Assembly: GCA_900539225.1 (NCBI GenBank)
Contig: UQBO01000008.1
Span: 1-64,000 of the forward strand
Source of the DNA: an uncultured Eubacteriales bacterium
GTDB taxonomy: Bacteria > Bacillota > Clostridia > Tissierellales > Peptoniphilaceae
Reading direction: 5' to 3'
Length of the DNA: 64,000 nucleotides
The position numbers and the translations under genes are program-made. Below the pieces are notes generated by a model. It ran no database searches, was not told the DNA's origin, and saw nothing but the letters and a program-made list of their open reading frames with translations. Shown piece after piece: positions 8,316 through 16,418 of the stretch. Every line of letters begins with the position of its first letter. Position 1 is the first letter of the stretch.

Positions 8316-8344
8316 AAAAAACTGCCGAGCCATTGCTCAGCAGT
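8316..8344 (-). terminator. Terminator at the end of the cobalamin operon
   Basis: The stem ACTGCCGAGC (8321-8330)/GCTCAGCAGT (8335-8344) with a 4-nt loop is followed on the minus strand by a T-run. It follows the SLH gene, the last gene of the long B12 operon. Confidence 0.85.
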
Positions 8345-8354
8345 CATTATACAA

Positions 8355-9233
8355 TTAAATTAATCTAAGTACTGTTACTAGTACTTCTTGTCTAGTCATG
8401 TTCTTCTTCGGATTAAATCTTTGCTTGTTATCGCCAAGAAGCAGTCCCTTCTTAACAACGCTGTCGATTGAAGCAAGAGCCCATTCACTCGCGTCATTGT
8501 AATTAAGTTTATTCTCAAACTTATCCTCAAACTTAATCACGCTCGTAAGCTTATCCAAAATCACGGCTACTTCTTCCCTCGTAATCTTTCTGTCTGGACC
8601 AAATGTTTTCGCCTCGTTGTATGTCAGTAGCTTTAATTTATATGCCTTCTTCACGGCAATGGATGACGTGTCGCTCACTACTTCATCGTCGTAGTCCTTT
8701 ATAGTCTTCTTATACTCTATGGCCTTGATTAGCGCCTCAACAAATTCTAGTCTGCTAGTAGCCGCCTTCATGTCCTCTCTCATGGACTCAGTTACTAGTC
8801 CAAGGCTATCTGCCTTGTGTATGAAGTCAACTGCCCATGCATCATAGTTCTTCGCGTTAAGCGTGTGCTTGAATACAATCACATTTGAAAAATCTCCCTT
8901 AACCGCGTTTACTATAGGTCTAAGCCTAATCTCAAAGCTTTGTGAAAACTTTATATCATCTTTAAATTTGTGCTCGTATTTGCGAGTTTTTTCATTGTAA
9001 GTCAAAGTAATAAGGTTATCAAAGTCTTCGCTAAGCCATTTGTCCGTGTCTTTCTTGTAATCAAGCTCTAAGCTTAGATAAGGCTCAGTGCTATCGACTT
9101 CGATCTCGATTTTATTATCTTCAAATTTTGCTGCTTTTATGTTTATAGTTTTACTATCATCCTGTGCCATTAACTTAGGTGAAACTAAAGAAATTAGCAT
9201 GGCTGCCAGAATTATAAGTATTGTCTTTCTCAT
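8355..9233 (-). CDS. Exported protein with two SLH domains, last gene of the B12 operon
   Basis: This 292-residue protein has a signal peptide (first 24 residues) and an N-terminal beta-rich region of about 105 residues. Two to three S-layer-homology modules follow: one weak near residues 130-180, one around 195-230 (ending ITREEVAVILDKL), and a clear last one from about 245 (YNDASEWALASIDSVVKKGLL, then FNPKKNMTRQEVLVTVLRLI). SLH modules bind pyruvylated wall polymers, so it should sit on the cell wall. Its ATG shares a base with the stop of the TraX gene (TAATG), so it belongs to the cobalamin operon. No role in B12 metabolism is known to me for such a protein. Confidence 0.87.
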   Translation of the reverse strand: MRKTILIILAAMLISLVSPKLMAQDDSKTINIKAAKFEDNKIEIEVDSTEPYLSLELDYKKDTDKWLSEDFDNLITLTYNEKTRKYEHKFKDDIKFSQSFEIRLRPIVNAVKGDFSNVIVFKHTLNAKNYDAWAVDFIHKADSLGLVTESMREDMKAATSRLEFVEALIKAIEYKKTIKDYDDEVVSDTSSIAVKKAYKLKLLTYNEAKTFGPDRKITREEVAVILDKLTSVIKFEDKFENKLNYNDASEWALASIDSVVKKGLLLGDNKQRFNPKKNMTRQEVLVTVLRLI

Positions 9234-10012
9234 TAAAATATTGCTATAGGGTTACTTGCTATATACATTCTTAAGAAGTAAATCAATAGTAAGTGAACTG
9301 GGTAGAATGCATAGAAGAAGTATTTAAGACCCTTCCCCCTTTCTCCGTTGTATAAGTACATTAGTGCGAAGGCTGTCATTTGATAGTAAAAGCCGTAGAA
9401 GTAGCGTGTTGACATGCCGACCATTAAGTTTTGGAACTTATTAAATCTCACAAAGTACATAAGTATAATTAGCATAACGCCAAACATGTCATAGTCAGTT
9501 CTTAAGTACTTCGCAGCGAATATACAAGCGATAGTGCCAATTATTCTTATTAGCGGCTGATTGGCAAACTTTTCTATGATGATAAGTGCTGCTAAGCCTA
9601 AAAACAAAGTGAAGAATACGTTTTGATAATTTGGATCAAAGACTGTATTTGAACTCACTAGGTCAAATGGCACTTCAGATATAAAGGCAAAGATGAGTAG
9701 TCTTAAGGCGTACTTCATTCTGTTTCTTGTATGCATAAAGCCTTGAACTATAAAGAAACAGAAGAGTGGAAAGGCAATTCTGCCGATGACTATCCTGCCA
9801 AAAAACTCTAATTTTTCCATCATCGTGCTTGTTACGTAAGAGCCGCCGATGGTGATGTTTGATGCGCTAATTATGTTTTGATACAAGCCTACTTCAAATA
9901 TGCCGTAAACTAAGTGGTCAACAAGCATTGACAAGACGGCTATGAGCTTAAGCTGTGTTTGATTAAGTCCCCAAGGTTTTTTCTTTTCTAATAGATTTGA
10001 TTGTGCTTCCAT
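9233..10012 (-). CDS. TraX-family membrane protein
   Basis: This 259-residue protein has about seven to eight hydrophobic segments. The N-terminal signature (LNQTQLKLIAVLSMLVDHL) is typical of the TraX family, named after the F-pilin N-acetylase; chromosomal members are membrane acyltransferase-like proteins of unclear role. I start it at the ATG at 10012, preceded by GGAG at 6 nt, not at the upstream TTG. It begins just after the CobC stop and overlaps the SLH gene by one base, so it is the penultimate gene of the cobalamin operon. It could acylate a wall polymer or protein, but there is no direct evidence. Confidence 0.82.
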   Translation of the reverse strand: MEAQSNLLEKKKPWGLNQTQLKLIAVLSMLVDHLVYGIFEVGLYQNIISASNITIGGSYVTSTMMEKLEFFGRIVIGRIAFPLFCFFIVQGFMHTRNRMKYALRLLIFAFISEVPFDLVSSNTVFDPNYQNVFFTLFLGLAALIIIEKFANQPLIRIIGTIACIFAAKYLRTDYDMFGVMLIILMYFVRFNKFQNLMVGMSTRYFYGFYYQMTAFALMYLYNGERGKGLKYFFYAFYPVHLLLIYFLRMYIASNPIAIF

Positions 10013-10013
10013 T

Positions 10014-10586
10014 TTATACTCCAAAATTTATTTTATTGATGATAGGAAAGCCATCTATAACTTCAATTTCACATATCCTAGCGTTTTCTATCTTAAAATT
10101 GTAATAAGCTTCTACTTTGTCAACGGCTATTGAAAGCATAGTTCTGATAAAGCCTTCGTGTGAAATAATAACAAGGTCCTCATCAAGCTTTGACTTCTCT
10201 TCGTAAAATTCTTTCGTGCGCTCCCTTAAATCAGTAAATGATTCGCCGCCAGGAAACTTAAATGTAAATGGTTCTTCAAAGCGCTTCTTTGTCTCTTCTG
10301 GATATATTCTTTCTAGCTCTTCGAAAGAATGTCCTTGAAACTCCCCTAAGTCTATCTCCCTAACTCTCTCATCTACTTCGTATGACTTAACACCAAGTAG
10401 GTCAGCTGTCTCTTGCGCTCTAAGTAAGTTTGATACGATGACTTTCTTGTCATTAATGTCGGCGTACTCGTCTCTTAAAGTCTTGACTTGAGCCTTTCCA
10501 TTAGCCGATAGCTTCGTATCGACCCTTGACGTTATCATACTTAAATTATCTTCAGACTCCCCATGTCTTATTAAATAAAATTTCAT
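10014..10586 (-). CDS. cobC: Histidine phosphatase, probable alpha-ribazole phosphatase
   Basis: This 190-residue cytoplasmic protein is of the phosphoglycerate mutase/histidine phosphatase family. The N-terminal motif LIRHGES supplies the phosphorylated His, the middle has REIDLGEFQGHSF, and the second catalytic His is in IISHEGFIRTM. In the cobalamin pathway CobC removes the 5'-phosphate from alpha-ribazole phosphate or cobalamin phosphate. Family sequence alone does not fix the substrate; its place directly after cobU and cobS does. It is separated from cobS by 8 nt. Confidence 0.85.
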   Translation of the reverse strand: MKFYLIRHGESEDNLSMITSRVDTKLSANGKAQVKTLRDEYADINDKKVIVSNLLRAQETADLLGVKSYEVDERVREIDLGEFQGHSFEELERIYPEETKKRFEEPFTFKFPGGESFTDLRERTKEFYEEKSKLDEDLVIISHEGFIRTMLSIAVDKVEAYYNFKIENARICEIEVIDGFPIINKINFGV

Positions 10587-10594
10587 AATGCCCC

Positions 10595-11314
10595 CTATTT
10601 TATGAATAAACTTATTGTTTCTGCTAATTCTACTGATGCGCCTATGGTATCTCCTGTCGCGCCATCTATCTTCTTAAGTGAAATTAAATACAAAAGCACA
10701 AATACTATCGCTTCGATAAGTAAATACACTAAGACTTTGTAGTCAAATATTATGCTTGTGCATATCACGACCAAGTTCATAAAGTTGATAAGAAAAGTGT
10801 TTCTGCTCTCCTTAAATGTCTTGAACAAAGTGCTGCTGTCCGCGCTCCTGAAGTAGATAAACGCATTCATCGCAATGGTCTTTGAGTAAATATATATAAA
10901 TATGTAGTCCCACTTAAAGCCTTGAAGCGCTAGCTCTTTAAAAGCAAAAAATTTTGCCGCAAGTATAATGACTATGCTAATTACGCCAAAAGTGCCCACT
11001 GTAGAGTCCTTCATTATGGCCTTCATCCTGTCCTTGCTTCTGTTTGATAAAAATGCGTCAGCCGTATCAGATAGACCGTCCATGTGCAAAGCGCCTGTTA
11101 TCAATAGATAAAAAATGATGTTTAAGAGAGCCACTAAGTCCATGGATATTTTGTCGCGTAAGAATATTGTCGGCACAAAGGTAAATAGACCTATGATTAG
11201 GCCGATAAAAGGAAAAAAGCAAAGCATTGCTCCTATATTTTTCTTATTAAAGTCTACACCTATATTGATTGGCACCCTCGTCATAAATTGCAGTGCTAGT
11301 ATTAGTCCCTTCAC
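10595..11314 (-). CDS. cobS: Adenosylcobinamide-GDP ribazoletransferase (cobalamin synthase)
   Basis: This 239-residue integral membrane enzyme joins adenosylcobinamide-GDP to alpha-ribazole or its phosphate, attaching the lower ligand. The N-terminal QFMTRVPI and the signature HMDGLSDTADAFLS are diagnostic of the CobS/CobV family, followed by MKDSTVGTFGVI. Five to six hydrophobic stretches follow. The start codon overlaps the cobU stop by 4 nt. It works with CobU (upstream) and CobC (downstream). No cobT, which would supply the activated lower ligand, is visible in the window. Confidence 0.96.
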   Translation of the reverse strand: MKGLILALQFMTRVPINIGVDFNKKNIGAMLCFFPFIGLIIGLFTFVPTIFLRDKISMDLVALLNIIFYLLITGALHMDGLSDTADAFLSNRSKDRMKAIMKDSTVGTFGVISIVIILAAKFFAFKELALQGFKWDYIFIYIYSKTIAMNAFIYFRSADSSTLFKTFKESRNTFLINFMNLVVICTSIIFDYKVLVYLLIEAIVFVLLYLISLKKIDGATGDTIGASVELAETISLFIK

Positions 11315-11844
11315 TTTATCTTCACTCCAATCGACGCGATGACGTAGTAAACTTCGTCCGAATTCTTCGCGATGTATTGATTGACTTTGCCGTGCATGTC
11401 TCTAAATAGTCTCGATAGTTTTGCTTCTGGCACAAGTCCAGCGCCAAGCTCTGATGAGACTATGACTATATCAGCGTCCATCTCTTTTACCCTTGTTAAT
11501 AGCGTAGCCACTTCGTCTATCACAAGCTTTTCTACTAAAGATACATCTTCGTCATCTATATCCCTAGCTCCTAAGTGATCAAAAAGTATATTCGTAAGCA
11601 TATTTGTCACGTCATCAAGAAAATAATATTTAGTCTTCATATCTATGCTGGCAAAATCCTTATAAGCTTCGATAGTAGTCCACTTAGTATTGCGTCTTGC
11701 CTTGTGAAGAGCAATTCTTTCTTCAAATTCTTTATCAATGGCTTTGGCAGTAGCTATGTAAGTTACATCGTCAATACCCTTGTAGGTATCTTCAGCAAAC
11801 TCACTCTTGCCGCTCCTCGCTCCGCCTAATACAAGCTTAATCAT
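11311..11844 (-). CDS. cobU: Adenosylcobinamide kinase / guanylyltransferase
   Basis: This bifunctional 177-residue enzyme phosphorylates adenosylcobinamide and transfers GMP to it. The P-loop GGARSGKS is at residues 7-14. The guanylylated His lies in ALHKARRNTKW, and SSELGAGLVP with RDMHGKVNQYIA are the other family motifs. Length is normal. It overlaps both the Cys-rich small gene upstream and cobS downstream, so it is translationally coupled. Confidence 0.96.
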   Translation of the reverse strand: MIKLVLGGARSGKSEFAEDTYKGIDDVTYIATAKAIDKEFEERIALHKARRNTKWTTIEAYKDFASIDMKTKYYFLDDVTNMLTNILFDHLGARDIDDEDVSLVEKLVIDEVATLLTRVKEMDADIVIVSSELGAGLVPEAKLSRLFRDMHGKVNQYIAKNSDEVYYVIASIGVKIK

Positions 11845-12133
11845 TGTCCTTATTCATTTCTTTTTCAAGATTTGCGATGTATTCGTCCGCTTTCTTTTGA
11901 TTGTACTCTCTAAACTTATTTACGATGTAGTCGTAACCCTTTGGTCTATGAGGTATCAAGCAGTTTGAGCAGTCCTTAATACCTGCTGTCATCTTGTAGT
12001 TGCCGCCGCACTCTTCCATTAGATATAAAGGGCAGTAACAGAACAAGCAGTTGAAATCATCAGTGTTATCAACTTTATGACATGGCATGTACGCGCACTT
12101 CTTGTTATTAAAAAATCTATAAGAATCTTCCAT
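11837..12133 (-). CDS. Cysteine-rich small domain protein
   Basis: This 98-residue protein has eight Cys in its first 60 residues, including NKKCAYMPCHK, LFCYCPLY, MEECGG and KDCSNC, followed by HRPKGYDYI. This is the 'cysteine-rich small domain' family, found next to cobalamin genes in anaerobes. The spacing suggests binding of a metal or Fe-S cluster. The function is unknown; a role in cobalt handling or redox support of the corrin enzymes is a guess from context. It overlaps cbiJ upstream and cobU downstream. Confidence 0.85.
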   Translation of the reverse strand: MEDSYRFFNNKKCAYMPCHKVDNTDDFNCLFCYCPLYLMEECGGNYKMTAGIKDCSNCLIPHRPKGYDYIVNKFREYNQKKADEYIANLEKEMNKDND

Positions 12134-12875
12134 AATTAGCCTCCATATAATTAATTACTTCATCAATGCTATGTAAAGCATTTTCTTCTTCCCTTGTAAT
12201 TATAACACAAATTATATTTCTTTGTAAACAAGCATCAAGTTTAGCGTCAGTTCCGCCGACTTTTCCGCTCTCTTTGCTCACCAAATATTTTATATCGTAT
12301 CTATCGATCAAGGCAATATTTTCTTCAAGTGTAAAAGGGCCCATCTGAGCAACGATGTTTTTCATCTCTATATGATTGTCGTCGCACACCTTTATACTCT
12401 CAGCACTCGGCAATACTCTGTAGATAAATCTGTTCTTGCCCCTCACCTTTTCAAAATCCTTTATCCTGTTCGAGCCAGTTGTGAATAAAAAATTTTCTTC
12501 CTTGTCTTTTAGCGTGTCAATATATTTAAAAGCTGCCTCATACGATGGCACCCTAACTATATTATCTTTTTCTTCATAATCTAAAACGCTTCTCGCATAG
12601 CGAAGATAATTTATATTCATCTCTTTGGCTGCCTCTGAAGCGTTCTTAGTTACTTCAACTGCAAATGGATGTGAGGCGTCTATAATCATGTCGATGTCGT
12701 TTTTCGCTATAAAATCTTTAAAACCATCCTTATTCATCCTGCCCATGATTAAGTCTTTTGACGCATAAAGCTTCTTGCCGCTCTCAGTTGCGACTGAAAG
12801 AAATAAATCGTACTTGCCTTTGAGTCTTTCGTATATCTCTTCGCCTTCGCTCGTGCCGCCTATGATCAGTATCAT
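12117..12875 (-). CDS. cbiJ: Cobalt-precorrin-6A reductase
   Basis: This 252-residue cytoplasmic NADPH-dependent reductase acts on the macrocycle at precorrin-6A. The N-terminal dinucleotide-binding motif LIIGGTSEGEEIYE opens the protein. The family motifs IIDASHPFAVEVTKNA and FTTGSNRIKDF follow, and the C-terminal part contains KYLVSKESGKVGGTDAKLDA. Length fits the CobK/CbiJ family. It overlaps cbiH by 4 nt. Confidence 0.95.
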   Translation of the reverse strand: MILIIGGTSEGEEIYERLKGKYDLFLSVATESGKKLYASKDLIMGRMNKDGFKDFIAKNDIDMIIDASHPFAVEVTKNASEAAKEMNINYLRYARSVLDYEEKDNIVRVPSYEAAFKYIDTLKDKEENFLFTTGSNRIKDFEKVRGKNRFIYRVLPSAESIKVCDDNHIEMKNIVAQMGPFTLEENIALIDRYDIKYLVSKESGKVGGTDAKLDACLQRNIICVIITREEENALHSIDEVINYMEANYGRFL

Positions 12876-13591
12876 AGCTTGTATCCTCTAGGCGTAATGA
12901 ACTTGCCATTCTTAATGTAGCTTTGGCTATTGCCAATGATGACAGTAGTATTCATCTCGCAAAAATCATAATCAACGTCGCCAAGAGTACTTATTCTATA
13001 GTCCATGCCATCTCTAAGTGCATTTTTAACCATGGCAATAGCTGTCGATGCATCTCGATATTCTCTAATTATATCGAGTGCTTCCTTTAAATGGTCCACT
13101 CTCTTTTTGCTCTTTGGATTGTATAGAGCGATGACCATGTCGGCATCAGCGCAGTTCCTTACCCTCTTAAGAATAAGATCCCAATCAGTAAGTAAATCCG
13201 ATAAGCTAATTAGAGCAGTGTCATGCATTAGTGGCGCGCCAACAACGCTCGCTGACGAGAATGCAGCGCTCACACCAGGAACTACCTCGATGTTTATACT
13301 TGGATCTATTTCATAAACAAGGCCCGCCATGCCATATAGACCTGAGTCACCAGTTGAAATGATGGCAACAGTCTTGCCCTTTTTGTACTCATCGATAGCT
13401 AGCTGACATCTTTCTTTTTCGCCAGTCATACCTGTTTTAATAATTTCCTTGCCATCTATAAAGTCATCTACATAGGCAAAGTACTTTGTGTAAGCGACTA
13501 TTATATCCGCTTCTTTAATCGCGTCTACCGCCTTAAAAGTCATATTTTCTTTTGATCCGGGTCCTATGCCCACAACATATAATTTATTCAT
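12872..13591 (-). CDS. cbiH: Cobalt-precorrin-3 C17-methyltransferase
   Basis: This 239-residue SAM-dependent methyltransferase performs ring contraction with C17 methylation. The SAM-binding motif LYVVGIGPGSKENMT opens the protein, followed by STGDSGLYGMAGLVYE and the second SAM contact VVPGVSAAFSSASVVGAP. VIALYNPKSKKR is typical of the CobJ/CbiH subgroup. It is not fused to CbiG as in some genomes; cbiG lies immediately upstream, one base apart. Confidence 0.95.
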   Translation of the reverse strand: MNKLYVVGIGPGSKENMTFKAVDAIKEADIIVAYTKYFAYVDDFIDGKEIIKTGMTGEKERCQLAIDEYKKGKTVAIISTGDSGLYGMAGLVYEIDPSINIEVVPGVSAAFSSASVVGAPLMHDTALISLSDLLTDWDLILKRVRNCADADMVIALYNPKSKKRVDHLKEALDIIREYRDASTAIAMVKNALRDGMDYRISTLGDVDYDFCEMNTTVIIGNSQSYIKNGKFITPRGYKL

Positions 13592-13592
13592 T

Positions 13593-14552
13593 CTATATCT
13601 CCTCTGTAATTGAAAATGTTATTGAATCGATAATTTTTTTTGATAAAATAATTTTTCCGCCAAGTAGTTTTGCCGCGGCCTCGCTAACTGAGTAAGCACC
13701 TGTAATCTTCTTGACGAAGTCTGACTTTTCTGATACATCTACCTCGTTAAGTTCATATGCTGTAAAAAAAATTAGCTCTCTATCGTATTTTTTGCAAAGC
13801 TCAAGAAGAGCGACCTCGTCCTTCTTTATATCGATTGAGCCAAAGCACTTAATCGCTTTTGGATTTATGTCCATCTCCTTAAGAAGCTCATGAAAAGCTT
13901 TTTCTAAAACATCAAAATCCGTGCCTCGTCTTAGACCTATGCCCATATTGTATTTTTTCTTTATGATGTAAAGAGTATTTTCCTCGTCATTTATCGTGTA
14001 GCCTTCATCTTGGATTATGGCGTAGTCTGCTTCACTTTTATTATTTGTGAAATTGTCATATTTAAAAGCAAAATCATCTGACTTTAGATAAATTTTTTTA
14101 TTATTAACTATGGCCCCCATAATTATGGTAAGCGCCTCTCTTGAGTTGTATGCAAAGTCATTGTCCCTTATATAAATATCGAGTGCTTCTAAGCCTCTAT
14201 TGTCAGAAGCTGTAGTAATGACTGGCTCGGCGTTTATGGCCTTAGCAATGTCAATAGTAAGTTCATTTGCCCCGCCTATGTGACCAGAAAGAAGCGATAT
14301 GACGTGCTTTGCCTTGTCATCAATCACAAGAACTGCTGGGTCAGTGTACTTATCCTTGATTAAAGGAGCGATTTTACGAACCGCTATGCCCGTAGCGCTG
14401 ATAAATATTATCGTTTCGAGTGAAGGCCATCTTTCTTCTAAGATCTTGTCGATGTTTTTATCCTTATAAAAAATTTCTACATCAAAGCTAGCTGCTATAG
14501 TCCTAGCTATAGCAAGGCCAGCTTCAGTGTAGGTGATGATGATCTTATTCAT
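13593..14552 (-). CDS. cbiG: Cobalt-precorrin-5A hydrolase
   Basis: This 319-residue enzyme opens the delta-lactone of cobalt-precorrin-5A and releases acetaldehyde, the step that defines the anaerobic pathway. The N-terminal and central domains contain IIFISATGIAVRKIAPLI and LLSGHIGGANELT, and the C-terminal domain has MGIGLRRGTD. The frame extends upstream, but the ATG at 14552 begins the conserved IIITYTEAGLAIA and overlaps the cbiF stop by 8 nt, so I use it. Confidence 0.95.
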   Translation of the reverse strand: MNKIIITYTEAGLAIARTIAASFDVEIFYKDKNIDKILEERWPSLETIIFISATGIAVRKIAPLIKDKYTDPAVLVIDDKAKHVISLLSGHIGGANELTIDIAKAINAEPVITTASDNRGLEALDIYIRDNDFAYNSREALTIIMGAIVNNKKIYLKSDDFAFKYDNFTNNKSEADYAIIQDEGYTINDEENTLYIIKKKYNMGIGLRRGTDFDVLEKAFHELLKEMDINPKAIKCFGSIDIKKDEVALLELCKKYDRELIFFTAYELNEVDVSEKSDFVKKITGAYSVSEAAAKLLGGKIILSKKIIDSITFSITEEI

Positions 14553-15309
14553 GTGCTTTTCTATACTCAGTCGAGAAGCTTGGGTCATAAAGCTTGCTTC
14601 TTTCGTAGCGTGCGTTAATAAATTTGCCAACAAGTATTAGAGCGTGCTTAGTAATATTATTTTCTTTGACATCTTTAACAAGATTTGCGATATTTGTATA
14701 AATAATTTTTTCGTCAGCCCAAGTCGCCTTATAAGCGATGACAACGGGCGTATTTGGATCTTCGTAACCTTCAAGTAGTGCCTCTTGAACCTTTTCTGTT
14801 AATGAAGCCGATAGATATATAGCCATAGATGTCTTGTGCTTAGCAAGCTCAGCTAGCTTTTCAGTCTCAGGCACCTTAGTCCTTCCCTCCATACGAGTGA
14901 TGATAAGCGTTTGACTAACTTCTGGTAGAGTAAATTCCTTAGCTATCCTAGCGCAAGCAGCTGTTGCGCTTGTGACGCCCGGAATTACTTCGTATTTGTA
15001 GCCAAGTAAATCAAGCGTATCTATTTGCTCTTTGATAGCGCCATATATGCTTGGGTCGCCTGTATGCAGTCTAACTGTGTTTAAACCAGCTTCCTCTGCC
15101 TTGATAAATTCGTCAACTACCTCTTCCAAAGTCATCTTAGCTGAGTCAAATACCTTAGCCCCCTCTTTTATACCAGATAATATATCCTTCGATACTAAAG
15201 AGCCAGCATATATAATCACGTCCGCTGCATTTAATAATTTTAGTCCTTTAACTGTAATTAAATCACTATCCCCAGGACCTGCGCCCACAAAACTAATCAT
15301 TCTTTTCAC
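14545..15309 (-). CDS. cbiF: Cobalt-precorrin-4 C11-methyltransferase
   Basis: This 254-residue SAM-dependent methyltransferase acts at C11. It has FVGAGPGDSDLITVKG at the N-terminus, then VIYAGSLVSKDIL, the diagnostic RLHTGDPSIYGAIKEQ, and VIPGVTSATAACA. It overlaps cbiT by 17 nt and cbiG by 8 nt. Length and motifs are normal for the CobM/CbiF family. Confidence 0.96.
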   Translation of the reverse strand: MKRMISFVGAGPGDSDLITVKGLKLLNAADVIIYAGSLVSKDILSGIKEGAKVFDSAKMTLEEVVDEFIKAEEAGLNTVRLHTGDPSIYGAIKEQIDTLDLLGYKYEVIPGVTSATAACARIAKEFTLPEVSQTLIITRMEGRTKVPETEKLAELAKHKTSMAIYLSASLTEKVQEALLEGYEDPNTPVVIAYKATWADEKIIYTNIANLVKDVKENNITKHALILVGKFINARYERSKLYDPSFSTEYRKAHE

Positions 15310-15841
15310 CTCTCACAATAATTACAGGATTTTCAGCTATCATCATCTCAAGCTTCTCCGCTTTAGACACATTTATCATATATGTATCAATGTTTTTATA
15401 ATTTTTCTTCTTTAATAAATTTTTAAACTCATAAGCATTGTCAAAAATAATAAAGCTTGCGATTAGAGTAAAATTATTTTTTTCATCAAGCTTATCCATA
15501 ATGCTCTCTAAATTTTTTCCTGATCCGCCGATGTAAACCTTGTTAAAATCAGCTCCATCCATGCCCTCAGGCGCCTTACCCTTAATGAGCTTAATATTAT
15601 TTAGACCAAATTTTTCGAAATTTTTCTTCGCTATGCTTATGGCCTCGTCATCTCTTTCAATAGTAGTGACCTCTTTACAAATCGCGGCCATTTGGCAAGT
15701 GACGCTGCCTGTGCCAGTGCCTATCTCTAAGACCTTATCATCTTCGCCAACGTCTAATAAACTCACTATTGCGTTTCTCTTTATGAACTTCGTCATAGGT
15801 ACTTCGCCCCTGATGAAGTCCTCGTCCTTAAACCACTTCAT
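15293..15841 (-). CDS. cbiT: Cobalt-precorrin-6B C15-methyltransferase (decarboxylating)
   Basis: This 182-residue Rossmann-fold SAM methyltransferase methylates C15 and removes the C12 acetate carboxyl group. The N-terminal DEDFIRGEVPMTK is characteristic of CbiT, followed by SAM motif I in VLEIGTGTGSVTCQMA and the motif YIGGSGKNLESIM. CbiT and CbiE are separate here rather than fused as CobL. It overlaps cbiE by 14 nt. Confidence 0.95.
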   Translation of the reverse strand: MKWFKDEDFIRGEVPMTKFIKRNAIVSLLDVGEDDKVLEIGTGTGSVTCQMAAICKEVTTIERDDEAISIAKKNFEKFGLNNIKLIKGKAPEGMDGADFNKVYIGGSGKNLESIMDKLDEKNNFTLIASFIIFDNAYEFKNLLKKKNYKNIDTYMINVSKAEKLEMMIAENPVIIVRGEKND

Positions 15842-16418
15842 TTATAATAATCACCACCGATAAACTATTTTCTATGTCAATATCATCGTCCGCATCATAA
15901 GTCTTAATCACTTCGCCACTTTGCGATAAATTAGTGCCGACGATGTATTTTCTCTTAATATTTTTTTCATCCAAATATTTTTTTATAGCCTTTGGATTAT
16001 TATCCTTATCACATAAAACAATAACCTTATCATTATTCATGACTATGGTCTTGAAGCCATCGTCAAGCTCTCTGCCGTGTAATGAATAAGTTTTTGCCTC
16101 GTTCCAATTCACTTGCGCCTTGCTCATTAGGTACTGAAAAGCTGTTATGGATGGAATCACCTCGTCAATGGCAATGCCCTCACGCTTCAAGTAATCAACT
16201 GCGCCGTAGAAAGACGGGTCGCCTGATAATAATAAAACTCCTTCTTTTATATTTTTTAAGTCTTTTACAGAAATTTCATTTATATGAGTGAATTCATCTT
16301 CGAGCTCTTCCTTAACCCTTTTAAACGCATAGACCTTAGAAGCATTTTTTATCGCTTTATATGCTTTTACGCTCATATATTCACTTTTACCTGGTCCTAC
16401 TCCAACAACTATTAACAA
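15828..16418 (-). CDS. cbiE: Cobalt-precorrin-7 C5-methyltransferase
   Basis: This 196-residue SAM-dependent methyltransferase acts at C5. It has VVGVGPGKSEYMSVKA, LLSGDPSFYGAVDYL and IPSITAFQYLMSKA, plus the CbiE-type SLHGRELDDGF. It is a little short for the family but complete. It is embedded in the operon, overlapping cbiD by 7 nt and cbiT by 14 nt. Confidence 0.94.
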   Translation of the reverse strand: MLIVVGVGPGKSEYMSVKAYKAIKNASKVYAFKRVKEELEDEFTHINEISVKDLKNIKEGVLLLSGDPSFYGAVDYLKREGIAIDEVIPSITAFQYLMSKAQVNWNEAKTYSLHGRELDDGFKTIVMNNDKVIVLCDKDNNPKAIKKYLDEKNIKRKYIVGTNLSQSGEVIKTYDADDDIDIENSLSVVIIINEVV

